A DNA stretch of 64,000 nucleotides, taken from JADJSS01 sp964490845. Its GTDB lineage: Bacteria; Bacteroidota; Bacteroidia; Chitinophagales; JADIYW01. A model generated the notes under the pieces. That model had not been told where the DNA came from and did no database searches. It saw only the letters and a program-made list of their open reading frames with translations. The stretch lies in the NCBI GenBank assembly GCA_964490845.1, contig CAZBED010000003.1, positions 186,001 through 250,000 on the forward strand, written 5' to 3'. Shown in pieces: positions 53,337 to 62,300 of this stretch. The translations under genes were made by a program, and so were the position numbers. Every line of letters starts with the position of its first letter. The stretch's first letter is position 1.

Positions 53337-54056
53337 TCAGGAATGCCTGCGTCTGATCCTGAACAGCGCTTCAAACATCTGCCAGCTGTCTTTAATGAGG
53401 TTAACTTTAGAGCCACCCACATCCACACAGTAAACCGGCAACAGAACCACCTCTACTTTTTCCTTTTGGAGCAGGTAATGAACCTCCACATCAAAAGCAA
53501 AACGCATTTCTTCCGTTTTTGAAAAAATCTTCTTCGCGATACCGGACGGATAAAGCTTATATCCGCACTGGGTGTCCAGAACCAGAACTCCCGTTATCCG
53601 GCGAATCAGAAACGCATATATCCTTCCAATAATTTTCCGGTGCAAAAATAACTTCATGGCATGGTTCTTTTTACCTAATTCCCGCGAACCAAAATAGACG
53701 GTATTAATTTTATTAAAATCAACCGGGTAATTATCTACCCATTCATCAATTTGCTGCATGGAATATGAAAGGTCCGCATCGTTACATAATATCCACGGTT
53801 GTTCCGCCGCCATGACTCCTTCTTTTATAGCATTTCCTTTTCCTTTATTCGGGGTTACCTGTATAATCTTAATACGGTATTCCGGGTGTTGCGTCTGTAC
53901 CTCTTTTAATTTTTGTGCCGTACCGTCTGTACTGCCATCATCTACCAGTATGATCTCGCGGATTAACTGATGCGGATTTTTATAGCTGTTCAGTCCTTCT
54001 GTAAACAGATGAATTCTTTTCTCTTCATTAAAAAACGGAAATATCAACGAAATCAT
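53337..54056 (-). CDS. GT2 glycosyltransferase, dolichyl-phosphate glucosyltransferase-like
   Basis: 239 residues. GT-A fold with LIFPFFNEEKRI, IILVDDGSTDGT, the GKGNAIKEGV nucleotide segment and the metal motif NDADLSYSM. FGSRELGKK, DTQCGYKLYP and RFAFDVEVHYLL are typical of Alg5-like enzymes that make polyprenyl-phosphate sugars. Such donors feed GT-C enzymes like the adjacent membrane proteins. Its upstream neighbour on the same strand is the double GT-C gene 31 bases away, suggesting an operon. Confidence 0.85.
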   Translation of the reverse strand: MISLIFPFFNEEKRIHLFTEGLNSYKNPHQLIREIILVDDGSTDGTAQKLKEVQTQHPEYRIKIIQVTPNKGKGNAIKEGVMAAEQPWILCNDADLSYSMQQIDEWVDNYPVDFNKINTVYFGSRELGKKNHAMKLFLHRKIIGRIYAFLIRRITGVLVLDTQCGYKLYPSGIAKKIFSKTEEMRFAFDVEVHYLLQKEKVEVVLLPVYCVDVGGSKVNLIKDSWQMFEALFRIRRRHS

Positions 54057-54087
54057 CTTTATTGCTTCTTCTTATTAATTCTTTGTT

Positions 54088-56799
54088 TTAAAAATTTAAT
54101 CCGTTAATACGGGTATAGGGAAGTGTATCCAGCCTGAAATATGTTGAATTCAGCCTGATATGGTATATTGGTTTTTCCCACGGCACGCCTAAAAAAAGCT
54201 GGGGATTGTTAATAGCCTCCAGATTATATTGTGCTTTATTTATAAAAATGGTTTGCGTCTGGCCGCTTACTGTACTCAGCAACAGCGTTTCATACGGTAA
54301 TGCCCATCCCACCAGTATTTTTTCATGTTTCACCTCATTCTCTTCAATCAGGAATTTAGAAATATGATGCTCCCTTCCATAGGCGAAGATAGATTCTAAA
54401 TATTTTACCCTTTCTTTATAAATCGGCTCTGATTTTATCCGGTACAATCCGGACAGGGATATTACAAATGCCAGTATCGTAAACAAATTTTTGTACGCAG
54501 TTAAATTCTTCTCCGCATAGACCAGAAATACGATTAATGGAAATACCGATATCGCGGCCATATAGCATTCCATATAACCCAATGATTCGCCATTCGGAAT
54601 GGAGATATAAACCATCAGATATAATATCAGATAACCGGCAGGCAGCGCGAGCGCCAATACCCATTCTTTTCGCCACAACAATAAAACAATCCACGCGTAA
54701 AACAGGAACCTGGCAGTTGCAAAATGCACAGCAAAAGAATTCCACCAGAAAGAAGTAAGATAGGATTTGCTTAACGCCTCCCATGTTAGCACGTTCATAT
54801 CAATGCCGGCTAACTTTCCGGCTTCATAACCGCTTTTAAAAAACGTGACCTTAAACAACAACAATACAATGGAAAAGGCAATAAAATAAAGATACGTTTT
54901 ATTGCCTTTGATTAAATACAGACAACCCAATATTACACACAATACCATAAAATAGAATGGGTGTATCAGTACGATACCTAATACTAGAATACTGCCCAAA
55001 CCATACACCCATTTTATAGCTATCGTCTTTTCCGTATTTCTATCGTTGTAGGTCAGAAAGGCTGCAATCAGTACCATTATGGCAGAAGAAAAAATCATTT
55101 CCGTCGGATAGAAATAGCCGTAATGCAGAAACAAGTGAGTGCATAATAACGCGCCCCAGGCCAGAAAATGAGATTTTAAAAAATAACGGATAACTAAGAA
55201 ACAGGCAACATACACCAGAGCCAGATTTACTGAATATCCAATCATTACTATTCGAAGCGGTACTCCGATTTTTATCAGCAAGATGGGGAGCCATTGGGAA
55301 ATAACACTTATTGCTCTGCCCGATTCAATATTAAATCCGCCGGTCTGGATTATCTTATACAGATAATACCCGGTATCCCCATACGATATTCTCGCTTTGT
55401 AATAATATACGGCCATTCCCAGATACCAGACAATGATTACATAGGGTGATAACTCCAGCAGAAGGGTTTTTGTTTTTGCGGACAGCAGTGGTTTCGCGTT
55501 CAATTCCTGCTTATTTCGGGCAGCTACTGATGCGCCCGAATATTTATGCAACATCATGAACAATGCTATACTGTACAAAACGGGCACCAAAAAGAGATAG
55601 GTGTATGGTACCTGTATAAATCCATAAAATACCGCTAAATATATTTTGATGGCGCCAATAACATACCATTTTGCATGCAGCATACCGCGATTAAACCAAT
55701 ACAACCCGGACAATACCAAAACCGTTAGGACAACAACCGTCAGATGCACCTGATGCATGAAATTAAATTTATCTTCTATGCTTCCGCTTTTAAACGTGTA
55801 CACCCAAGCAGCCAGCCCGTTGCCATTAAAGATATGCAACGGCAGTCCGTTGGTGTCCAGATGTTTCCATTCTCCGATCCCCGAAACAGCATAATATTTG
55901 TAGCCATCAATCAATTCTTTCCAATGATTGCCGATTAAGGGAAGCATCAATAATGCAGAAAACAACAAGGTGTACCCCAACAGGATAAGGCTCTTTTTTA
56001 TGCCGTTCTGATTCCATTCAATCAGGAATACTAACGGCATAAACAGGACTATGGAATATCGCGACATCAGGCATCCCGTAATTGCAGCGGCCTTTACAAC
56101 TGTATTGTTGCTTAATAAGCCGATTAAAAGCAATACATAAAATGAAGCGTTTGCCAATTCGGGTGTCCAGGCCAGCGCTGCCGGTTCTTTATCTATTACA
56201 GACAGTATGTACAAGCCCAACAATAAGGTACCAATTAAATTTATAGCTGTACCGTTGCTCTTTCGGATACTTGTAATCATTAAGAGAAGGGTGGTTACTA
56301 TCCAGAACAACCAAGTGGCATACCTGTAATCTATCTGCAATAATTCCGCGGGAACAAAGGGAAGCCAAACCAAAGGCAGGTAAGAGGGCGCTATTTTGTA
56401 CCCGAAATTTTCAATGTACTGATACACCGGTTCCCCGCTTACAAAACGTTTTGTCATTACCTGTATTGTAGGAATAACATCTGAATACTGAGGGTTAATA
56501 AGAAAATTCTGTACAATTCCGATATATCCTCTTTTCGGCAGAAACAACGTCAGCACGGCCATTCCTGTAAACAAGAGGATGAAGTAATACGTTTGCCTGT
56601 CTGTTTTCCAAAATGATACAGACGAAATATCTTCTTCCTTCTTAAAATAAACCATAGTGAATACCCCAATGGCAATTGACACCAGCAACAGCAGTACCGG
56701 GCTTATGAGGCTCCCGAAAATATTCCTGCAATAGGTGATTAACAGTATCTCAATAACCGTTAATATAAATAACAATACAGATTTTTTAGAAATCGCCAT
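54088..56799 (-). CDS. Double GT-C-like membrane protein
   Basis: 903 residues with about 20 membrane segments. Two modules are apparent. The first (about 1-410) resembles GT87/DUF2029: after TM2, PQYSDVIPTIQVMTKRFVSG and IAPSYLPLVWLPF. The second starts near residue 440 with its own first-loop motif ISYGDTGYYLYKIIQTGGF, then more membrane segments and a soluble tail. Each module carries an acidic first-loop residue as expected for GT-C catalysis. The ATG at 56799, 11 bases after metZ, is used; a TTG at 56859 lies inside metZ. Confidence 0.72.
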   Translation of the reverse strand: MAISKKSVLLFILTVIEILLITYCRNIFGSLISPVLLLLVSIAIGVFTMVYFKKEEDISSVSFWKTDRQTYYFILLFTGMAVLTLFLPKRGYIGIVQNFLINPQYSDVIPTIQVMTKRFVSGEPVYQYIENFGYKIAPSYLPLVWLPFVPAELLQIDYRYATWLFWIVTTLLLMITSIRKSNGTAINLIGTLLLGLYILSVIDKEPAALAWTPELANASFYVLLLIGLLSNNTVVKAAAITGCLMSRYSIVLFMPLVFLIEWNQNGIKKSLILLGYTLLFSALLMLPLIGNHWKELIDGYKYYAVSGIGEWKHLDTNGLPLHIFNGNGLAAWVYTFKSGSIEDKFNFMHQVHLTVVVLTVLVLSGLYWFNRGMLHAKWYVIGAIKIYLAVFYGFIQVPYTYLFLVPVLYSIALFMMLHKYSGASVAARNKQELNAKPLLSAKTKTLLLELSPYVIIVWYLGMAVYYYKARISYGDTGYYLYKIIQTGGFNIESGRAISVISQWLPILLIKIGVPLRIVMIGYSVNLALVYVACFLVIRYFLKSHFLAWGALLCTHLFLHYGYFYPTEMIFSSAIMVLIAAFLTYNDRNTEKTIAIKWVYGLGSILVLGIVLIHPFYFMVLCVILGCLYLIKGNKTYLYFIAFSIVLLLFKVTFFKSGYEAGKLAGIDMNVLTWEALSKSYLTSFWWNSFAVHFATARFLFYAWIVLLLWRKEWVLALALPAGYLILYLMVYISIPNGESLGYMECYMAAISVFPLIVFLVYAEKNLTAYKNLFTILAFVISLSGLYRIKSEPIYKERVKYLESIFAYGREHHISKFLIEENEVKHEKILVGWALPYETLLLSTVSGQTQTIFINKAQYNLEAINNPQLFLGVPWEKPIYHIRLNSTYFRLDTLPYTRINGLNF

Positions 56800-56809
56800 A
56801 TATATCCTG

Positions 56810-57985
56810 CTATTTGCTTTTCTCCAGCGCTTGCTGTATATCCGCTTTGATGTCGTCAATATGCTCTAATCCTACTGACACACGGATAGAACCTCCATAA
56901 ATACCGGCGGCCTCTCGCACACTTTCTTCTATCTTGGAGTGCGTGGTGGAGGCAGGGTGTGTGGCAATGGTTCGGCAATCACCCAAATTGGCGGTATGTG
57001 AAAACATCTCTAAACTGTCAAGAAACTTTCGGCCTCTTTCTATTCCGCCTTTCACGATAAAAGTGACAACACCGCCGCCTTGTGTCATCTGCTTCTTAGC
57101 CAGTTCATATTGCGGATGAGACGGCAAGAACGGATATTTCACTTCTTCTATCTCATCATGTGTTTCCAGCCATTGTGCCAATGCCAGCGCATTCTCGCAA
57201 TGCCTGTCCATGCGCACATGCAGTGTTTCCAGACTTTTGGACAATACCCAGGCATTGAACGGCGACATCGCCGGTCCGGTCTGGCGACAAAAAGCCCGCA
57301 CTTCTTTCATTAGTGTTGCGCTGCCCAATACCACCCCTCCGCAAACCCTGCCTTGCCCGTCAATAAACTTGGTGGCGGAGTGCGTAATGATGTCCGCACC
57401 ATATTGTGCTGGGGTCTGCAAATATGGCGTAGCGAAACAATTATCAATATTGACTAACAAATTATGCCGTTTCCCTAATGCGCATAAAAACGCTAAATCA
57501 ATCAGCACCAAACCCGGATTTGAAGGTGTTTCCGCAAAAATCATTTTAGTATTCGACTGAATCTGCCCTTCCCAGGTATCCGGTTTATTGATATCAAAGA
57601 AACTATATTCAATCCCCCACTTCGGCAAAAAATCTTTGATAATGCGGGTGGAGGATGCAAACAACGCAGAGGATGCCAGAATGTGGTCGCCTTGCTTCAT
57701 AAAGGTCATGATGGAAGCAAAGACAGCAGCCATACCTGTAGCCGTCCCGAAACCATCTTCCGTTCCTTCCAGCACACACATTTTTTCTACAAACTCATTG
57801 ACATTAGGATTGGAAAAACGGGAATAGATATTATCGACGTATTCATCCGCAAATAAGGCACGTGCCTGCTCCGCATCGTCAAATGTAAAGGAAGACGTCA
57901 GATACAACGGAACGCTGTGCTCGCGGAATGCTTTCTCGTGCTGCGTACGAATTGCATTGGTGGCGAAATGGGTGTATTTTTTCAT
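56810..57985 (-). CDS. metZ: O-succinylhomoserine sulfhydrylase / trans-sulfuration PLP enzyme
   Basis: Cys/Met-metabolism PLP enzyme, 391 residues. Landmarks: YSRFSNPN, TATGMAAVFASIM, FAETPSNPGL, the PLP lysine in HSATKFIDGQGRVCGG and the late HPASTTHSKI and IRVSVGLEHIDDI. The wording is closest to MetZ, which makes homocysteine from O-succinylhomoserine and sulfide; cystathionine gamma-synthase cannot be excluded. Starts with ATG; the next gene in the same direction is the double GT-C protein. Confidence 0.88.
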   Translation of the reverse strand: MKKYTHFATNAIRTQHEKAFREHSVPLYLTSSFTFDDAEQARALFADEYVDNIYSRFSNPNVNEFVEKMCVLEGTEDGFGTATGMAAVFASIMTFMKQGDHILASSALFASSTRIIKDFLPKWGIEYSFFDINKPDTWEGQIQSNTKMIFAETPSNPGLVLIDLAFLCALGKRHNLLVNIDNCFATPYLQTPAQYGADIITHSATKFIDGQGRVCGGVVLGSATLMKEVRAFCRQTGPAMSPFNAWVLSKSLETLHVRMDRHCENALALAQWLETHDEIEEVKYPFLPSHPQYELAKKQMTQGGGVVTFIVKGGIERGRKFLDSLEMFSHTANLGDCRTIATHPASTTHSKIEESVREAAGIYGGSIRVSVGLEHIDDIKADIQQALEKSK

Positions 57986-57998
57986 TTATTTCATTTTT

Positions 57999-58054
57999 AT
58001 CATTCCGAAGCACGGGGAATCTTGTTCAGGTTCTCTCACTTCGTTCGGAATAAC
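57999..58054. repeat. Degenerate inverted pair of the TCATTCC/GGAAT repeat family
   Basis: ATCATTCC...GGGGAATCTTG (57999-58025) faces a related copy ending TTCGTTCGGAATAAC (58031-58054). Same family as the units near 10851, 11136, 32141, 32201 and 32916. Lies between metZ and the OsmC gene. Confidence 0.5.
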
Positions 58055-58056
58055 CG

Positions 58057-58467
58057 TTAGCAAATCTCATAATCATGTGTAATGTCTGCTGTTTTATTCA
58101 GCATATGGGTCACACTGCAATATTTATCCATCGACAACCGGATGGCTTTTTCTACATTTTCCTTTTTCAAATTACCTTCCAGTATAAAGTGGATATGAAT
58201 TTTTGTAAACACCATCGGATGTTCCGTAGCTCGGTCAGCATCGACAATCACCTTATACCCTTTTACTTCCTCGCGCATTTTTTTCAGCATGGAAAGCACA
58301 TCCATGCTGGTGCAGCCACCCAAAGCCATCAGCACCATCTGCATAGGCCGAGCTCCCAGATTCTCTCCGCCAATATCCGGTGAGCCATCCATGTGAACAA
58401 TGATACCCTGTTCGTTTTTTGCCTGCAAATGAACGGCATCATTAACTCTTTCAATTTCTATCTGCAT
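58057..58467 (-). CDS. OsmC/Ohr family protein
   Basis: 136 residues. Two conserved cysteines, in ALGGCTSMDVLSML and DKYCSVTHMLNK, form the redox pair of the OsmC fold that reduces organic hydroperoxides. The sequence is closer to the YhfA-like branch than to Ohr. It faces the same way as metZ, separated by a repeat element, and has a near-consensus -7 box just upstream. Confidence 0.9.
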   Translation of the reverse strand: MQIEIERVNDAVHLQAKNEQGIIVHMDGSPDIGGENLGARPMQMVLMALGGCTSMDVLSMLKKMREEVKGYKVIVDADRATEHPMVFTKIHIHFILEGNLKKENVEKAIRLSMDKYCSVTHMLNKTADITHDYEIC

Positions 58468-58526
58468 GGTATAAAGTTATTGGTTATATGTTATATGTAA
58501 TCAGGAAAAGGTATTTTTTTAGTGTT

Positions 58527-58556
58527 AAAACAAAAAGGCTGCCTTTTCAGGCAGCC
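58527..58556 (-). terminator. Terminator after the PorT-like gene
   Basis: Seven-bp perfect stem GGCTGCC/GGCAGCC (58537-58543 and 58550-58556) with a 6-base loop, followed on the minus strand by TTTTTGTTTT. Confidence 0.85.
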
Positions 58557-58580
58557 ACTTCTGTTGTTTACGATATAATG

Positions 58581-59294
58581 TCAGATTTTGAACAGCGCGT
58601 AGAACATGACACTGGTGTGTGTAATCCATTTATCATCCGGTATATTGGGCAGGGTAGACTGAAAGTTAGGGTTAGTAAAATCCAGCAACCCTTTATCTAA
58701 ACGAGCGCCGGCGCCAAATCCACTCTTGGAGATAAATTCAAATCCTCCGCATACTCCTGCATCAAATGCCCGGAAGTAGCGTTTGTCGTTGATGTCTTTA
58801 GGGTTTTTATCATTACTGAGTGCATTGTTTTTAACATCATCTATCAGTACATTCCCTGTGACGCTGCTGCTGACTTTTGTTTTTATCTGCACGTTCACCG
58901 CATACGAGCCGTATCCGCCGGCATAGATATTAAACAACTTCCGCTTGCCGATATAGAATTTGACTAAAATCGGAAATTCTATCGAATGGAAATTAGAACG
59001 TATATAGCCTCTTGTAACGGCATCTTTCCAGTTTTGCTGTACTCCTTTATTGATATACATGAGGTTTATTTCAATGGCCGCCACTTTTTTAAAGCGATGC
59101 TCATATCCGAATCCGGCCATACCTCCGATTTTAACCCCGTTTCGGGCCGCATCATTGTCCTTGTATGCATTCATCGTCACAAAGCCTATTCCTCCGAAGA
59201 GAGTAGCCAGGTCCCGTTTTTGTGATATATCTCTGGCTATTAATGACTGGCCGCTACATACTGCAAGTAGTGCCGCTAAAATTATTCGATACAT
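58581..59294 (-). CDS. PorT-like outer-membrane beta-barrel protein
   Basis: 237 residues: signal peptide (to about residue 20), then alternating amphipathic strands such as GGMAGFGYEHRFKKVAAIEI, FHSIEFPILVKFYIG and LFNIYAGGYGSYAVNV, ending TSVMFYALFKI. Matches the short OMP_b-brl_2/PorT architecture common in this phylum. True PorT serves type IX secretion, but many paralogues do not; specific role not claimed. Confidence 0.78.
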   Translation of the reverse strand: MYRIILAALLAVCSGQSLIARDISQKRDLATLFGGIGFVTMNAYKDNDAARNGVKIGGMAGFGYEHRFKKVAAIEINLMYINKGVQQNWKDAVTRGYIRSNFHSIEFPILVKFYIGKRKLFNIYAGGYGSYAVNVQIKTKVSSSVTGNVLIDDVKNNALSNDKNPKDINDKRYFRAFDAGVCGGFEFISKSGFGAGARLDKGLLDFTNPNFQSTLPNIPDDKWITHTSVMFYALFKI

Positions 59295-59393
59295 AAATTT
59301 TTATTTTGGGTATAACGTAAAAATACCGGCAAATATATTCCGACCTGACTTTTTTATCAAAAATACTTAATAACAGGTAGTGTATAGCCTGTA

Positions 59394-62300
59394 CTACTTT
59401 TTGACGATGGTAACTCTTTCTCCTTTGGAATGTGATTTGAATTCCGGCGCGTACATGCTTTCTATCAATGTAATACCGTTGGAGAAATTACCCGCTATGG
59501 TTGCCCGCATAGAATATTCAAACACATATACCCCTTTCTGCATCCAGTCCATAAAGAAATGCGTAGCTACATCTTTCGTGCTTTCATAGTAGCCCAATCC
59601 ATCCTGGTATTTGTATTGCGATAATACATTCACAGGTTCAAATCCTGCAGCACGCATATCTTTCATGTGTACGTATTCCAGATTTCTGTCCGTCCGCAGT
59701 TCTATGCGCACTTTTACTACATCTCCAACCTGCAAAGGCGTTTTATCCGTGATGGTGATAAGTTTTTTCCCTTCATCCGTGTTTTCTTCCCTGAATAATT
59801 TTTTGGTCAGTTGTAACGAAGTGGTTGCTCCGGATATCTTATCCAGGTCTTCAAAATATTGCCAGTAGACCGCCCCCCAAGCCGGGCCCTTATCTTTTTT
59901 CTTCAATTCAATCTTAGCCATAGACGGAACGATTTGCTCCGGCTTCCAGCTGATTTTATAATAACCTGTTCCCGGCTCCACGGTAGCCCCTAATGCTATG
60001 GGGTCAATGGTTTTCCCATTCATAGATACTTGTACCAACTGGTCGGACTTCGTCCAGTCTTTACCCTGCAAAAGCAATGCATAACAAGCCTCCGCCGTTG
60101 CTTTGGTGGATTTCCAGGAAGTGGTTTGTTTTTGTTTCAGCAGCCACACTTTCATTTCATCCACCGATTTGTTATCGTTAGCCACCTCATGAAATGCTTC
60201 AATAAGTAATGCCTGCGTCTCCACCGGTGCCTGATACCAGTACCATCCGCCCGTTTCATTGGCCTTCCAGTACATACCCAGCTCCTCGTTGTTGATGGCA
60301 TTCTGTTTCAATGATGTGATAACTTTATCCGCCGTAGATTTTTCCTTATTGCGCTGCAATATCAGCGCGAGCATGGCCTTGGAATACAAATCCTGATTTA
60401 GCCAGTATTCGGTTGCCTGTTTGAGAAAATAAGTATATGCTTCCTTGTTTTTTTCATCAATTTTATAATCAAAGAAAGAGTGGGCATACAGGGCATGAAT
60501 ATTGGAATAATAGAGATGATTATTTTTCTGATAATCTTTATCGTATTTTTTGATGTTCACCAGATCTTCCGTGAGTCGATCATCCAGATATGCCACCGCT
60601 TTTTGCAGCATATCATTAATCTCTGCATTTTCCTTAACATTCAGCACTTCCAGTCTGGACAAATGCCCCAGCCCCGCCACTATATGCTGAGTGATATACC
60701 GGTTATCGGGCATACCCGGAAACCATGTGAATCCGCCGTTGGGTGTTTGCATCTGCATTAGTTTCTTCAATGCTTTTTGTTGCTCATCTGCCATTTTTGT
60801 TAAATCAAATAAAAGAGCAATTCGTTTTTTCTGTTCGGTTTCATTTTGCGCATCACGCACCCAGGGTGTTTCTTCTAACAGTACGGCTTTCAGCTCCTGG
60901 TTTTTTTCCAGGTTCGACAGCAGGGCGTCGGTATTTTTCCATTTCTCAAAAATGGTCTTGATTTTCGGATTCTGATTGGCGATATAAGTGGCCAGCGTAT
61001 TGGCATAATACCGTGAAAAAATCTGCTCCGCGCACTCGAACGGATATTCCATCATATAAGGCAGCGCCTGCACAGCGTACCACACCGGCTGCGATGACAT
61101 TTCGAGCGTAAGGTTATAGTGTTTTAATGTCGTGGATTTGTTGTTTAAAAGTTTATCAAAGGTGTACGATTTTTTATCCTGACCACGCACCCACAACGGC
61201 ATGGTCTCCGTCACCATCATTCTGTTCGGCAGCACCACTAATGTAGCCTGTTCACCGTCGCTGAAAGTTTCCGCCGATGCCACTACCTTATAGGTAATCG
61301 CATCAATACCTGACGGTATTTGCAGCGTCCAGCTGACCGCCGTATTCTTTCCTTTTTCTACTGCAAAGTCTCTTTCTCCGATAGTATTATACTGACCATG
61401 AACCGCCTCCATGATTTTGGTTGAGATTTCTTTCATGGTGACAGCATCGTACAATACCAGGTCAGCTTTTCCGGACAAATTTTTGTCTGAAAGATTGGTG
61501 ATCTTTGTCGTAAATTCCAGTCTGTCACCTTCTCGTAAAAACCTCGGTGCATTCGGCGTCACCATCAATTCCTTTTGGGTTACTATGGATTTTGTGAAAT
61601 ATTGATAGTTCAGGTCTTTTGTATGCGCAAGCCCTAAAAAATTCCACTTCGTTAATGCCTCAGGCATCTCGAAATTCAGGATGATATTGCCTTCCGTGTC
61701 TGTTTGCAATTGCGGCAAGAAGAAAGCCGTTTCATTCAGGTTGGTCCGTGGTGCAAAAGTGGCGGTTGGTCTTGCATCTTTCTTGTCTGCGGGTTTCTGT
61801 GCGTCGGGTGCAGCCAGGTTGTCTGCCTCCGTCGGCGCAGGTGGTGGCGTGGATTTAGGCATTCCTGTTTCCTCTTTGGCTACCGCTGCATCAGACATCA
61901 AGGCTTCTCCTTTTATTGCCTTCGTGGATACATTTGCCATACCGGCTCCGGATAACAAATATCTGTGATAACTATAATTTCCGCCGAGGCTTAACCCGAA
62001 TAAATTTAACGCGTCGTAGTTGTGAAATGCCAGTTCCCTGTATGGGTTCCAGTCTTTAGAGGTATATAAACTGCTGACTCTTTGCCCGAATGCGTTAGAA
62101 GTGTAGGCGCCAAGATACCCGCTATAATACGATTGCGGCAAATAGAAACTCCAGCTGTGCGGAAGAAATGCATCCAGCGAAGCATCATACATGCCCGCCA
62201 GCAGCTCAGAAGCCATCTTCTCTTTATTGGGGCCAGATATTTTTATTTTCCATTGTTCTTTTTGTCCGGGCAATAATTTATCACGGAATGTCAGCCATTC

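Noticed and set aside
58581..59294. Assigning the barrel protein as the true T9SS component PorT
   Set aside because: Only the general short-barrel architecture matches; paralogues of this fold are numerous and no T9SS genes are adjacent.
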